From assembly GCA_036924285.1 (NCBI GenBank), contig JAYKYS010000006.1, positions 20,062,001 through 20,126,000 on the forward strand: DNA of 64,000 bases, in the 5' to 3' direction. A program made the position numbers and the translations under genes. A model generated the notes under the pieces. It was not told where the DNA came from. It worked only from the letters and a program-made list of their open reading frames with translations, and did not search any database. The DNA is from Asterella californica (taxonomy: Eukaryota > Streptophyta > Marchantiopsida > Marchantiales > Aytoniaceae). Shown here piece by piece: positions 1-9,274 of the stretch; the first letter of the stretch is position 1; each line of letters begins with the position of its first letter.

Positions 1-460
1 AAGTATTGCAGAGAGACTTTTTTCTATATTGTGTAAAAGAAGCTGCCCTGCAGCTTAACAAGCTAGGCAGGAGCTAAGCTGGGGCTATGCTTGACAAGCT
101 GCCCCCTAGCTTGGGTTGGAATATCACCCCTAAAGGAGTCGAAAGACACCAGAATGCAAAGCTCGACGAGGAGAGCGACCTTATGCTTCTAGTTTTGACA
201 GAAAGTGTTTTAAGCAATAGTTAGTACGAGTTTTAGACTGTGAAATATGTGAAAGAGGGAAATCCGTCGATTCTGATTCGTGACTCGAACTCAGAATCGG
301 ATAGCGTGAGCGTGTAGGTGTTCACAAATACTATAGTTTTGACTCCTTGTTCATTAAAAACGGAGTTGTGTAGAGAAGTTAGTGTAAGAAAGGCTAGTGA
401 AGGTTTTACAGAAGAATTTCTTCAAGTAAACATATGTACAAAAGTTTTTACCTTCTTGAA

Positions 461-835
461 CGGAACCAAAGGCCATCCCAGTGATAGGGCGCCTGCCTAG
501 GAGGGAAGTGGTCTCAGGATCAATCCCCCCTGGCCTCTGGTTCCTATTCCGGCATGTTGGCCTCCTGGAAGGGAGTCTATGTTGGATATGCAGCTACGTC
601 CTGCATATCTAGGGGCGGGAGACCGGTATCTCCCTTAATCGTGGGCTTCCTGGCCTAAGCCTCCGCATGCCATCCTGAATATACTATGGGAGATACCTGG
701 TGCGCATATGGGGGGGCTGTGAGCCCTGTGGGGCAGCCTCATAAGTGTTGGGGCTTCGGCCTACATTGGATGGCTTGTAGTATATTCAGGGTGGCATCAA
801 GATGGCATCGAGGGCACGGGAAACTTTTGCTGATT
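461..835 (+). other. tRNA-like, highly structured module inside the A-family LTR
   Basis: The head (470-536) looks like a degenerate tRNA. AGGCCA at 470-475 pairs with TGGCCT at 531-536, an A-box-like CCCAGTGATAGGG follows, and a B-box-like GGATCAATCCC lies at 517-527. The body holds a 9-bp stem with a 7-nt loop (585-593/601-609), a 6-bp stem (617-622/629-634), a C(TTCG)G tetraloop hairpin near 752-761, and an outer stem of about 18 bp with one G-U or mismatch (669-686/778-795). The A2 LTR copies keep this block nearly unchanged while adjacent LTR sequence diverges clearly. It could be a domesticated tRNA-derived SINE, a packaging or priming signal, or a Pol III-transcribed RNA. The function is unknown. 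Confidence 0.6.
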
Positions 836-884
836 ATTATGTACGCATAAGGACAGCAGAGGAACAGCTTTAGATGAGGCCTTA

Positions 885-1095
885 AAATTAAAGCGAAAGA
901 TTACAGTGGAAGCGGAAGGTTACAACGGAAAACTGAAGCGGAAGATTACAGCGGAAGCGGAAGATTACCGCGGAAGCTTGAAGCGGAATATTACAGTGGA
1001 AGCGGAAAACTACAGCGGAAGCGGAAGATTACCGCGGAAGCTTGAAGCGGAAGATTACAGCGGAGGCGGAAGGAGGAGAATTAGAGTTTAAGAGG
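885..1095 (+). repeat. GCGGAAG minisatellite in the A1 LTR
   Basis: Irregular tandem copies of an AGCGGAAGATTAC-like unit with GCGGAAGCTTGAAGCGG variants. The array is absent at the equivalent place in both A2 LTRs (about 49360 and 57310), so it arose or expanded after the two copies split. It accounts for much of the length difference between the A1 and A2 LTRs. A short open frame through it is a by-product of the repeat. Confidence 0.85.
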
Positions 1096-1855
1096 GGGGG
1101 GCAGCTTAGCTAAGGCCCTGCTTCTGATAAGTGACTACGCTTATAAGGACAGCAAGGGGGCAGCTTAAGCTGGGGCCTTAACTTTTAGGTAAAATACCTG
1201 CGACGACTAGGGGATCGGGGACAGTTTTTTTGAAAAGGAAGGTTTTCGGAGAGAGCGGAAGCGGAACACGCAGGAGAAGCTAAGAAGTTGGGGGAAAGAT
1301 CAAATTGACGACAGATTGAATTGGGAGACCATCGTAGGGAGAGTGGCAGGAGTTTTTAAGCTTAGACGCTGTCTAATAAACTGTTCTGAGGAGAAATTAC
1401 TCTCAGGAAGCAGTTTTATTGAGAGAGACTGAAAATCTAGAGAGGACTTTTTGATCGACGCAGGATCAAATCTCTGAGAGCTTCAGCTGAGGCAAAGTGA
1501 GGAATAAGATTTAGGGGCCTGAATTTCTCTATTAGGTTCGGATTGAGGCGTACTGGGTAGACTTTTGGCTTGACGGGTGAAGAGAGGTGCGCAGGAGAGG
1601 AAGAGAGAGATTTTCTGTACAGTTGGAGAAATTGGTGGTACAGACGACACTGTAATAAAGTTAATTGAATCTTGCGAGACCTATGTGTGTACCCAGGGTG
1701 TGTTTGAGTGCTTGTTTTTGTAATTGGTGAGCACAAGGAGCAGTGTTTTGAGATCACATCGTCAGCAGCAACCTATTTTCCTTTCTGGTCATTTTTTCTC
1801 TGATCGATCACAGTCAGGAGGTCCGCCCTCCCCAAGAAAGACTCTCAACTCGACA

Positions 1856-1875
1856 TCTGGTGCTTCCACTGAGAG
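1856..1875 (+). other. Primer-binding-like site of A1
   Basis: Directly after the LTR end comes TC then TGGTGCTTCCACTGAGAG, beginning with the TGG expected opposite a tRNA CCA end. It is identical in A2 (50137-50156). I could not name the primer tRNA with certainty, and it is not the usual initiator-methionine type (TGGTATCAGAG). Confidence 0.7.
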
Positions 1876-1921
1876 TAATTTGGGGTGATCGATTTGGAGA
1901 ATTGGCTAGATTGGGTTGAAA

Positions 1922-4504
1922 ATGGATCACAGTGCTGCTGTACAAGGGGTGGCTGCTGCTCAAGGTGCTCCTGTCCAAGCGACTCCTGGTCAAGATGGAA
2001 TTGGAGGGCCTACGGTGGTTCCAACAGCAACAGCACAGCCTGCTGTAGACACGTCTCAGATTCTTCAGGCGTTGGCTGCCTTGATTCAGCAGCAGCCTGC
2101 AACTGGGGGAGCTGAGCAGAAGTCCACAAGAGCATTACAAGCAATTGTTGGTCGGTGTGGACGGTTTGATGGAAGAGATGTTACTAGGTACCTGCGGGAG
2201 TATGTGGGTGAGATGGAGTTGGTCAGGGCACCTGAAGTTGAGGTAATTCTGAGCTTTGAGTTGACTGTTGTCCCTGAACTGAGAGAGAAAGTGAGAAATT
2301 TACAGAGAAGACATCTAGGAGGGTGGACTTTGTTTGAGCGTGCATTGAGAGAAGAGTTTCTAGAAGAGGACTCTGAAAGAGTCACCAGAAGAACTCTCAT
2401 GGACTGGATAGAGCGTCAGCCTGGACGTTCCATGGGATTGAATGAGGTAATTCGTGAGTTTGAGAAGAGATACTCTCAGCTTTCTGGTCTAGAGAAGTTG
2501 ACGCTGGATGCTAGGAAGACGGAGTTGTTCTTGGGGGCTCTGGATGAGTTCACAGCAGATAGGCTTTGTTTCATGTTGGCTGATCGAGGGACTGAAGGGG
2601 GAGTTACATCTGATTGGAGGAGAGTGGAAGAAGCAGTATCTACCCTTGCTAGGCAACGTCGTGGTAGGATGGTGTTACAGCTAGAAACCTTACCAGAGCA
2701 GCAGAGAGTAGCTCCTCAAGTTCATGTAGCTCCTCCTACAATACCTCAGGCACCTATTGTGATTCCTCAAGCACCCATAGTGGTTCCCCAAGTGATTGCT
2801 CAAGCGCCTGCAGCACCTATCCCAGCACAGAGAGGACCTAGACAGCAACAGCGACCTGCTGAGAACCGAAATCAGAATAACTTGATAGAAGAGCTCACTC
2901 AACAGCTGAGAGATTTGAGGGTTGAGATGGCAGACTTGAGGAGAGACCAACGACCAGTTGCGCCAGGTGCTCGACCTGTAGGAGGAACCTTTACAAGGAG
3001 ATGTATTTGGTGCGACAGCCCAGATCATCTCAGAGGAGACTGTCAAGACTTGGCGGTTGCCTTGCGAGAGGGCGTAGTCAACTATCAGAATAACAGGTTG
3101 TATTTAACTGCCACGGGGCAGCCTCTGAACACATATTTTGGGAGAGGAGGAATGAGGAGTTCTCTTCCAGCACTTACTGGCGTGAATACTACAGCGATGA
3201 CTGCGGGTTCTGCAGAGGCTGATGTGTATACTGGGAAGGTTGAGGTGCGCTCTAATCCAACTATGGTTGAGCAGGCTAATGAGGTTTCAGTTGAAATGAT
3301 GAAGAGAGGTGCAGAAAGCATTAGGAGAGCTACTGGATGGAGGGACCCAGTAGATGCAATTTCTATTCGAGCGTTTTTAGAGACAAGTGGTGAACAGGAT
3401 GCCATGGTGGAAGACAAGAGAAGACGGGATGCTTCTGATTTAGATGCAGGGGTACCAGAGGACAGTGACCGTAGGAGAGTTACGAGGAGGAGAGCAGCAG
3501 AACCATCACCAACTGTACCAGCTGGTAGATTTCCTGCTGCAGAGGATATACCTTCTACCTCTACAGCCCCACCACCTACAGTAGACCCTATGGAAGGTGT
3601 ACATGATTTACCACAGGAGCCTACTGCTGCAGATAGAGTGCGGGGGAAAAGGTTTACAGCACAGGAAAAAGGGAAAGCTCCAGCTTACAAGTTAGCGGCA
3701 GACATCGAAACAACAACAGACTTGCGTGCTGTTCTGGAGCAACGCATTTTGGATGCTAGAGTTGAGTTTACTCTTCGTGAAGTGCTTGGTATCGCAAAGA
3801 GAGAGTTTCATGAGTTGATAATAGACATCATGAAGAGAAAGAGACAAGTATTGACTGAACAAGTAAGTAATCAGATGGTTGGAGCAGTAGATGCTATTGG
3901 TGTTGATCAGTTCAGAGATGATAAGTATGAGGCATGGGTTGCTGGTCCTGCTGTTATTGAGAATGAAGATGAAGAGTTTGAAGAGGAAAGGTCAGGCGCA
4001 GACAGCGATTTCAAGGAGAAGCACTGGGCAAGAGCGACAACAGAGACGCAGGTTCGACTTGGGGGACTTTCTGAGCCAGTACCTGCACTTGTGGATCACG
4101 GGTCGGAGATCAACATCATTTCCAAGGAGGTGTATGAGAAGGGGCAGTGGCCAATCGAAAGGAATCATGGTTGGGTACTCCGTGCAGCAAATAATCAGAA
4201 GGGTGAGTTATACGGAGCTTGTCCTAATATGCGTGTGAAGATTGGAGATGTAGAGGTTGATCAGCATTTCTTTGTACAGTCGTCTGCCTCCTATCCTGTC
4301 ATACTGGGCCAACCATACATCACCGCTGTTCGAATGGAGACAAAGGTGATGAACGATGGGTCTCATTATGCCAGAGTTCGGAGTCCTGATGACAAGTACT
4401 CAGTACAGTTTTTAACGGTTCGTTCAAGACATGAACGGAACCGACAAACCCTTAGAGATTCTCAGACGAAGAGATGTAAGGGTTTTCACAGTCCACTCCT
4501 GTAG
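1922..4504 (+). CDS. gag: Gag with C-terminal aspartic protease (element A1)
   Basis: The product is about 860 residues, starting at ATG 1922; the open frame begins slightly upstream, and the A2 copy starts at the matching ATG. Residues about 60-240 form the retrotransposon Gag (capsid-like) domain. A Pro/Gln-rich linker (about 260-320) follows, then a single CCHC zinc knuckle (CIWCDSPDHLRGDC, about residue 362). A charged, disordered stretch precedes the protease near residue 727 (LVDHGSEINII) with a VILGQPYI flank near 795. The protease core reads D-H-G where retroviral-type enzymes usually have D-T-G or D-S-G; A2 has the same. Gag packages the RNA and the protease processes the polyprotein (family knowledge). 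The frame ends in TAG, overlapping the -1 pol frame by about 25 nt. Confidence 0.93.
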   Translation: MDHSAAVQGVAAAQGAPVQATPGQDGIGGPTVVPTATAQPAVDTSQILQALAALIQQQPATGGAEQKSTRALQAIVGRCGRFDGRDVTRYLREYVGEMELVRAPEVEVILSFELTVVPELREKVRNLQRRHLGGWTLFERALREEFLEEDSERVTRRTLMDWIERQPGRSMGLNEVIREFEKRYSQLSGLEKLTLDARKTELFLGALDEFTADRLCFMLADRGTEGGVTSDWRRVEEAVSTLARQRRGRMVLQLETLPEQQRVAPQVHVAPPTIPQAPIVIPQAPIVVPQVIAQAPAAPIPAQRGPRQQQRPAENRNQNNLIEELTQQLRDLRVEMADLRRDQRPVAPGARPVGGTFTRRCIWCDSPDHLRGDCQDLAVALREGVVNYQNNRLYLTATGQPLNTYFGRGGMRSSLPALTGVNTTAMTAGSAEADVYTGKVEVRSNPTMVEQANEVSVEMMKRGAESIRRATGWRDPVDAISIRAFLETSGEQDAMVEDKRRRDASDLDAGVPEDSDRRRVTRRRAAEPSPTVPAGRFPAAEDIPSTSTAPPPTVDPMEGVHDLPQEPTAADRVRGKRFTAQEKGKAPAYKLAADIETTTDLRAVLEQRILDARVEFTLREVLGIAKREFHELIIDIMKRKRQVLTEQVSNQMVGAVDAIGVDQFRDDKYEAWVAGPAVIENEDEEFEEERSGADSDFKEKHWARATTETQVRLGGLSEPVPALVDHGSEINIISKEVYEKGQWPIERNHGWVLRAANNQKGELYGACPNMRVKIGDVEVDQHFFVQSSASYPVILGQPYITAVRMETKVMNDGSHYARVRSPDDKYSVQFLTVRSRHERNRQTLRDSQTKRCKGFHSPLL

Positions 4505-4522
4505 AGCGGGAAGACAGGGGTG
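4480..4522 (+). promoter_or_regulatory. Programmed -1 ribosomal frameshift signal, gag to pol (A1)
   Basis: GGGTTTT at 4480-4486 is in the phase needed for X XXY YYZ slippage (gag codons GGT TTT). It starts immediately after the last stop in the -1 frame (TAA 4477-4479) and lies 15 nt before the gag TAG (4502-4504). After a 7-nt spacer, CACTCCTGT (4494-4502) can pair with ACAGGGGTG (4514-4522): 9 bp with one U-G. A2 keeps the heptamer (52766-52772) and keeps the stem by changing one A-U to G-U. Confidence 0.8.
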
Positions 4523-7500
4523 TAGAACCTACTGTTAAGGTCCCGTCAGAGTTGGAAGCGAGACATGTACAGAAGTCTGGAGACAAGTGTGGTGTACAGA
4601 GTTGGCAGTCTGGATTGCTGATGTTTGAGACAGATGGCTGGAGTCGATTTACAAGAGTTGAAGATATGGAGAAAAATACAAAAAGATGGGTGGTGAAACA
4701 GATATCAGAGTTGTGGCGTGTAGGAGTTCTACCTGAAGACGAAGTGGTTTCTGGGTTGTTTGAAGAGTTTATGTCTGTACAGTCAGTTGTCGGTTGGTTA
4801 GATAATGTGAGTGGATTGGTGGAAGGGAAGAATAGTGTGGCGGTGATCCCTATCCACTCTCGACGCATATATGAGGAGATTGCTACATATGTGCAGTTCT
4901 TTCCTCATCCGATGCAGAATAATGAGAGGAGAGAAGCAAGTTGTTGGTGTGCACTTCCCCAGGAAGCAGACGTCCATGCGAAGTACAAATCTGTACTGAG
5001 AAAGGTAAGACCGGTAGCAGCTCAACTACCTGCTAACTCCCAGCAGCAAGTACAGTTAGTGGAGACTGAACCTATATTGCGTGATCATAGACGAGTAGGG
5101 CACCAGTTTACTGAGAAGACACTGAAGGAGCTCCAGATAGGAGGGGGTGATTTCTTAACTGAGGACGAGAAAACCGTGTTTGAGCAGATGATAGTGAAGC
5201 ATGGTAAAGCATTCTCTTTTTCAGCAGAGGAGATAGGTTGTGTGGACCCAAAGGTTATAGCGCCTATGGTTATATTCACAATCCCTCATGTGCCTTGGGA
5301 CTTGAAACCGATCCCAGTTCCTCGTGCTTTGTTGCCTAAACTCATCGAGTTGTTGAAGGAGAAGGTACAGATGGGGATACTTGAGCCGTCTATGGGGCCA
5401 TATTCTAGCAGGTGGTTCACTGTACCCAAGAAGTCAGGGGCTTTGCGTTTTATCCAAGACCTACAGCCTGCGAATAATGTAACCATTCGAAACGTTGGGA
5501 CGGGTCCTGTGATTGAAGAGGTAGCAGAGGCATTTGCAGGGAGAGCTATTTATTCGATAGGAGATCTATATTCTGGTTATGATCAGTTCCAGCTGGCTGT
5601 GGAGAGTAGAGATTTAACTACTATGCGTACGCCCCTGGGATTGATGCGGATGTGTACTCTTCCACAAGGAGCAACGAACTCGGTGGCTCATATGCAGAAC
5701 GCGATGCATAAGGTACTAAGGGAGTTTGTGCCTGATGTTACCATTCCATTTCTAGATGATATTCCTATAAAAGGTTGCGCAGTTGAAGATAAGGATGGAG
5801 TAGTACTTGCGAATGGATGTAGGAGGTTTGTTGCAGATCATATCAGGGATGTAGAACGTATCTTGACTCGACTGGAGGAGGTGCATCTCACCCTGTCAGG
5901 AGCTAAGTCCAAGTTTGGTGTGTCTGAGATTTTAGTGGTTGGACATCTGTGTGGTGCTTTTGGAAGGCGACCAAACCCCGAGAAGGTTGAAGCTATAGCT
6001 AGGATGGCAGACTGTAAGAACATCACGGAGGTTCGACGCTTTCTAGGTGCTTGTGTATTTTATCGCTTATCCATTCCTCATTATGCTCATGTTGCTGAGC
6101 CTTTGTATGCATTATTGAGGAAGGGTAAGAGGTTTGTATGGACCTCAGTCCATAGAGAAGCTATGAATAGGCTGAAGGAGGCTCTACAGTCTCCACCTGT
6201 TCTGAGAAAAGTAGACTATGGGTGTGGGAGACCTGTCACTATTACAGTAGATACTAGTCCAAAGGCGATTGGCTGGGCAATAGGTCAAGATGATGCGGAT
6301 GGTATGCGGTTTACCACTAGGTTTGGAGCTAGGATCTTGACAGACAGGCAACGAGATTATCCTCAGGTGAAGCGTGAATTGTGGGGAGCGGTGACAGCGA
6401 TGAAGACAGACCGTGAGTTTTTGATTGGTGCACATGTAGTCCTAGAGACAGATTGTCTACCTCTACTAGGCATGATATCCAACTGTAGCACGCCAGACAT
6501 AGCGATGTTACGTTGGATTGCCTATATTAGAAGTTTGAATCCAGAGCTGAAGCATATAAAAGGAAAGGAGAATATGGTCGCAGATATGTTATCAAGAGCT
6601 CGATTTGTAGACGAGGATGTCATGATTTCAGAAGCTGAGGAAGAAGAGAGAAAGGATGCTCAGTGTCAGGTTAATCGACGGGCTACAAACTTGGAGCCGT
6701 TGATGTTTAAAGAGGAGCTTTACACAGGTAGACTTCGTGACATAGGGTATTATCTGAGCTTGTTGGAGAGACAGGAGAGCTGGAGCAAAGTAGAGTTCAG
6801 AGAGATAAGGAAACAAGCTTACAACTATCTTCTGCATGATGGGTATCTTTGGAGACGGCCACAGAGGAGAGATGGGATGTTCATACGAGTAGTGGACGAT
6901 CTGCAGACTAAACAGCAACTGATGAAGGAGTTCCATGATACTTTGTGGGCCGGACATCGAGGGATTTGGGCTACCTACGTCAAGTTGAAGGAAAGGTATT
7001 GGTGGAAAGGTCTGTACCAGGATGTGATGAACTACGTCAGTTCCTGCTTACACTGCCAGTTCTATTCGAAGATGCGGTATAGAGACGGTCTCGTGCCAAC
7101 TTATCCGCCTTGTATTCACTTCCAGTGGGTTCTCGACTTGGTGGTAATGCCTCTGGGGTTATGGGGCATGCGATATTTGGTTTTGGCTCGTGAGGACCTG
7201 TCCAACTTTGTAGAAGGACGAGCTTTAAGGACGAAGACCACAGAAGGGATATGTAAGTTTGTTCTTGAGGATATTATCTGTAGATATGGGTCTGTAGGAA
7301 GGCTACGGGCAGATAGGGGAGAACTACGTGGTACGGAAGCAAAAGAGTTTTTTGCTCGATATGGTGTGAAGCTCAAGCTTACTACTGCGATGAATCCAGA
7401 AGGGATTGGCAAGAGCGAGCGAGGACATCCATCGATAGTTCAGGCTTTGGTGAAGGCGTGTGATGGTAAGCATAGAGAGTGGCCTAGGTTACTCCCTTTT

Positions 7501-8103
7501 GCTTTATGGGCGGATAGAACAACTCATTGTTCTACTACAGGGTACATGCCTGTTGAGTTAATGCTAGGACAAAAACCGATGATGCCAGCAGAAGAAGACT
7601 GTCCTACTTGGGCTACCTTGCCATGGGAGAACAATGTGGACCGTGTGCAGCTTCTCTCACTACGAATCAGACAGCTAGAATGCAGAGAGGAGGATCTCGC
7701 TGAAGCGCAGCGACGGCTGAAGACGGCTCGACTTGGGAACAAGGAGAGGTTTGATAAGACTCATAGACTTCGACCAAAACCGATACAAGTTGGAGACTGG
7801 GTGTTGGTATACGACAGTACATTGGAGAACCAACACTCTACAATTCGAAAGTTTTCGAGAAGGTGGTTTGGCCCGTACCTTGTCTCTGATGTACATCAGA
7901 ATGCTACCTATTCCTTGCAAGAGCTAGATGGCACGTCTTTAAGGCTTCCAGTTGCAGGGAAACGAGTGAAGTTATTCAAGAAGAGAGGGGAGACTGTGGA
8001 GCTAGCTGAGTTCTTAGGTTCTGAGCAGACAGGAGCAAATGAAGACTTTTCTGAGACGGTCGAAGAGAGCGAGGACGATTCGGAGGACCACGAGGATCGG
8101 TGA
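4480..8103 (+). CDS. pol: Pol: RT, RNase H and integrase (element A1)
   Basis: An open frame of about 1207 codons begins in the -1 frame at 4480. No ATG is needed if it is made by frameshifting. Positions below count from 4552. A poorly characterised N-terminal segment (about 1-170) precedes RT, with RFIQDLQPAN near 298 and the catalytic FLDD near 400 (FLDD instead of YxDD). RNase H has VDTSPKAIG near 566, the E of KREL near 610 and VADMLSR near 680. Integrase has an HHCC-type zinc region (GHRG near 800, CLHC near 834) and a D, D, E core (DLVVMP near 862, ADRGEL near 921, GKSERG near 956). The C-terminus has no chromodomain; it ends in an acidic tail. The frame is intact, unlike A2. Confidence 0.95.
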   Translation, partial: GFSQSTPVEREDRGVEPTVKVPSELEARHVQKSGDKCGVQSWQSGLLMFETDGWSRFTRVEDMEKNTKRWVVKQISELWRVGVLPEDEVVSGLFEEFMSVQSVVGWLDNVSGLVEGKNSVAVIPIHSRRIYEEIATYVQFFPHPMQNNERREASCWCALPQEADVHAKYKSVLRKVRPVAAQLPANSQQQVQLVETEPILRDHRRVGHQFTEKTLKELQIGGGDFLTEDEKTVFEQMIVKHGKAFSFSAEEIGCVDPKVIAPMVIFTIPHVPWDLKPIPVPRALLPKLIELLKEKVQMGILEPSMGPYSSRWFTVPKKSGALRFIQDLQPANNVTIRNVGTGPVIEEVAEAFAGRAIYSIGDLYSGYDQFQLAVESRDLTTMRTPLGLMRMCTLPQGATNSVAHMQNAMHKVLREFVPDVTIPFLDDIPIKGCAVEDKDGVVLANGCRRFVADHIRDVERILTRLEEVHLTLSGAKSKFGVSEILVVGHLCGAFGRRPNPEKVEAIARMADCKNITEVRRFLGACVFYRLSIPHYAHVAEPLYALLRKGKRFVWTSVHREAMNRLKEALQSPPVLRKVDYGCGRPVTITVDTSPKAIGWAIGQDDADGMRFTTRFGARILTDRQRDYPQVKRELWGAVTAMKTDREFLIGAHVVLETDCLPLLGMISNCSTPDIAMLRWIAYIRSLNPELKHIKGKENMVADMLSRARFVDEDVMISEAEEEERKDAQCQVNRRATNLEPLMFKEELYTGRLRDIGYYLSLLERQESWSKVEFREIRKQAYNYLLHDGYLWRRPQRRDGMFIRVVDDLQTKQQLMKEFHDTLWAGHRGIWATYVKLKERYWWKGLYQDVMNYVSSCLHCQFYSKMRYRDGLVPTYPPCIHFQWVLDLVVMPLGLWGMRYLVLAREDLSNFVEGRALRTKTTEGICKFVLEDIICRYGSVGRLRADRGELRGTEAKEFFARYGVKLKLTTAMNPEGIGKSERGHPSIVQALVKACDGKHREWPRLLPFALWADRTTHCSTTGYMPVELMLGQKPMMPAEEDCPTWATLPWENNVDRVQLLSLRIRQLECREEDLAEAQRRLKTARLGNKERFDKTHRLRPKPIQVGDWVLVYDSTLENQHSTIRKFSRRWFGPYLVSDVHQNATYSLQELDGTSLRLPVAGKRVKLFKKRGETVELAEFLGSEQTGANEDFSETVEESEDDSEDHEDR

Positions 8104-8130
8104 CGGATTGGCACATACCAGAGGATGTGC

Positions 8131-8148
8131 AGGTTTGGAGGGGGTGAA
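8131..8148 (+). other. Polypurine tract of A1
   Basis: AGGTTTGGAGGGGGTGAA lies directly before the TG that opens the 3' LTR at 8149, the expected place for the plus-strand primer. The A2 copies carry nearly the same tract at 48452-48470 and 56416-56433. Confidence 0.85.
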
Positions 8149-8639
8149 TGTCGTATTGTACATACGTCTATACAGTGAAAAGTATTGCAGAGAGACTTTT
8201 TTCTATATTGTGTAAAAGAAGCTGCCCTGCAGCTTAACAAGCTAGGCAGGAGCTAAGCTGGGGCTATGCTTGACAAGCTGCCCCCTAGCTTGGGTTGGAA
8301 TATCACCCCTAAAGGAGTCGAAAGACACCAGAATGCAAAGCTCGACGAGGAGAGCGACCTTATGCTTCTAGTTTTGACAGAAAGTGTTTTAAGCAATAGT
8401 TAGTACGAGTTTTAGACTGTGAAATATGTGAAAGAGGGAAATCCGTCGATTCTGATTCGTGACTCGAACTCAGAATCGGATAGCGTGAGCGTGTAGGTGT
8501 TCACAAATACTATAGTTTTGACTCCTTGTTCATTAAAAACGGAGTTGTGTAGAGAAGTTAGTGTAAGAAAGGCTAGTGAAGGTTTTACAGAAGAATTTCT
8601 TCAAGTAAACATATGTACAAAAGTTTTTACCTTCTTGAA

Positions 8640-9014
8640 CGGAACCAAAGGCCATCCCAGTGATAGGGCGCCTGCCTAGGAGGGAAGTGGTCTCAGGATC
8701 AATCCCCCCTGGCCTCTGGTTCCTATTCCGGCATGTTGGCCTCCTGGAAGGGAGTCTATGTTGGATATGCAGCTACGTCCTGCATATCTAGGGGCGGGAG
8801 ACCGGTATCTCCCTTAATCGTGGGCTTCCTGGCCTAAGCCTCCGCATGCCATCCTGAATATACTATGGGAGATACCTGGTGCGCATATGGGGGGGCTGTG
8901 AGCCCTGTGGGGCAGCCTCATAAGTGTTGGGGCTTCGGCCTACATTGGATGGCTTGTAGTATATTCAGGGTGGCATCAAGATGGCATCGAGGGCACGGGA
9001 AACTTTTGCTGATT
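8640..9014 (+). other. tRNA-like structured module, copy in the 3' LTR of A1
   Basis: Same sequence as 461-835: tRNA-like head 8649-8715 and paired body 8764-8976, including the outer stem 8848-8865/8957-8974. Confidence 0.6.
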
Positions 9015-9063
9015 ATTATGTACGCATAAGGACAGCAGAGGAACAGCTTTAGATGAGGCCTTA

Positions 9064-9274
9064 AAATTAAAGCGAAAGATTACAGTGGAAGCGGAAGGTT
9101 ACAACGGAAAACTGAAGCGGAAGATTACAGCGGAAGCGGAAGATTACCGCGGAAGCTTGAAGCGGAATATTACAGTGGAAGCGGAAAACTACAGCGGAAG
9201 CGGAAGATTACCGCGGAAGCTTGAAGCGGAAGATTACAGCGGAGGCGGAAGGAGGAGAATTAGAGTTTAAGAGG
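9064..9274 (+). repeat. GCGGAAG minisatellite, 3' LTR copy
   Basis: Identical to the array at 885-1095. The two LTR copies have the same number and order of units, which again points to a very recent insertion. Confidence 0.85.

Larger units (their letters stand above)
1..1855 (+). repeat. 5' LTR of element A1 (left end cut by window)
   Basis: Every block compared matches 8180-10034 with no indel. The LTR ends in CTCAACTCGACA just before the primer-binding-like site. It contains small hairpins (for example 268-276 with 291-299), a tRNA-like structured module (461-835) and a GCGGAAG minisatellite (885-1095). Short open frames inside it (318-500, 906-1091) are probably not genes. The promoter and R region cannot be placed from sequence alone. 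Confidence 0.95.

Noticed and set aside
318..500. Open frame in the A1 LTR (also 8497-8679)
   Set aside because: Starts at GTG, only 60 codons, and runs into the tRNA-like module; its two copies are identical only because the LTRs are.
470..536. True tRNA gene
   Set aside because: D, anticodon and T arms do not all pair and the T-loop lacks GTTC; tRNA-like only.
906..1091. Open frame through the GCGGAAG array
   Set aside because: Produced by a stop-free tandem repeat; absent in A2.
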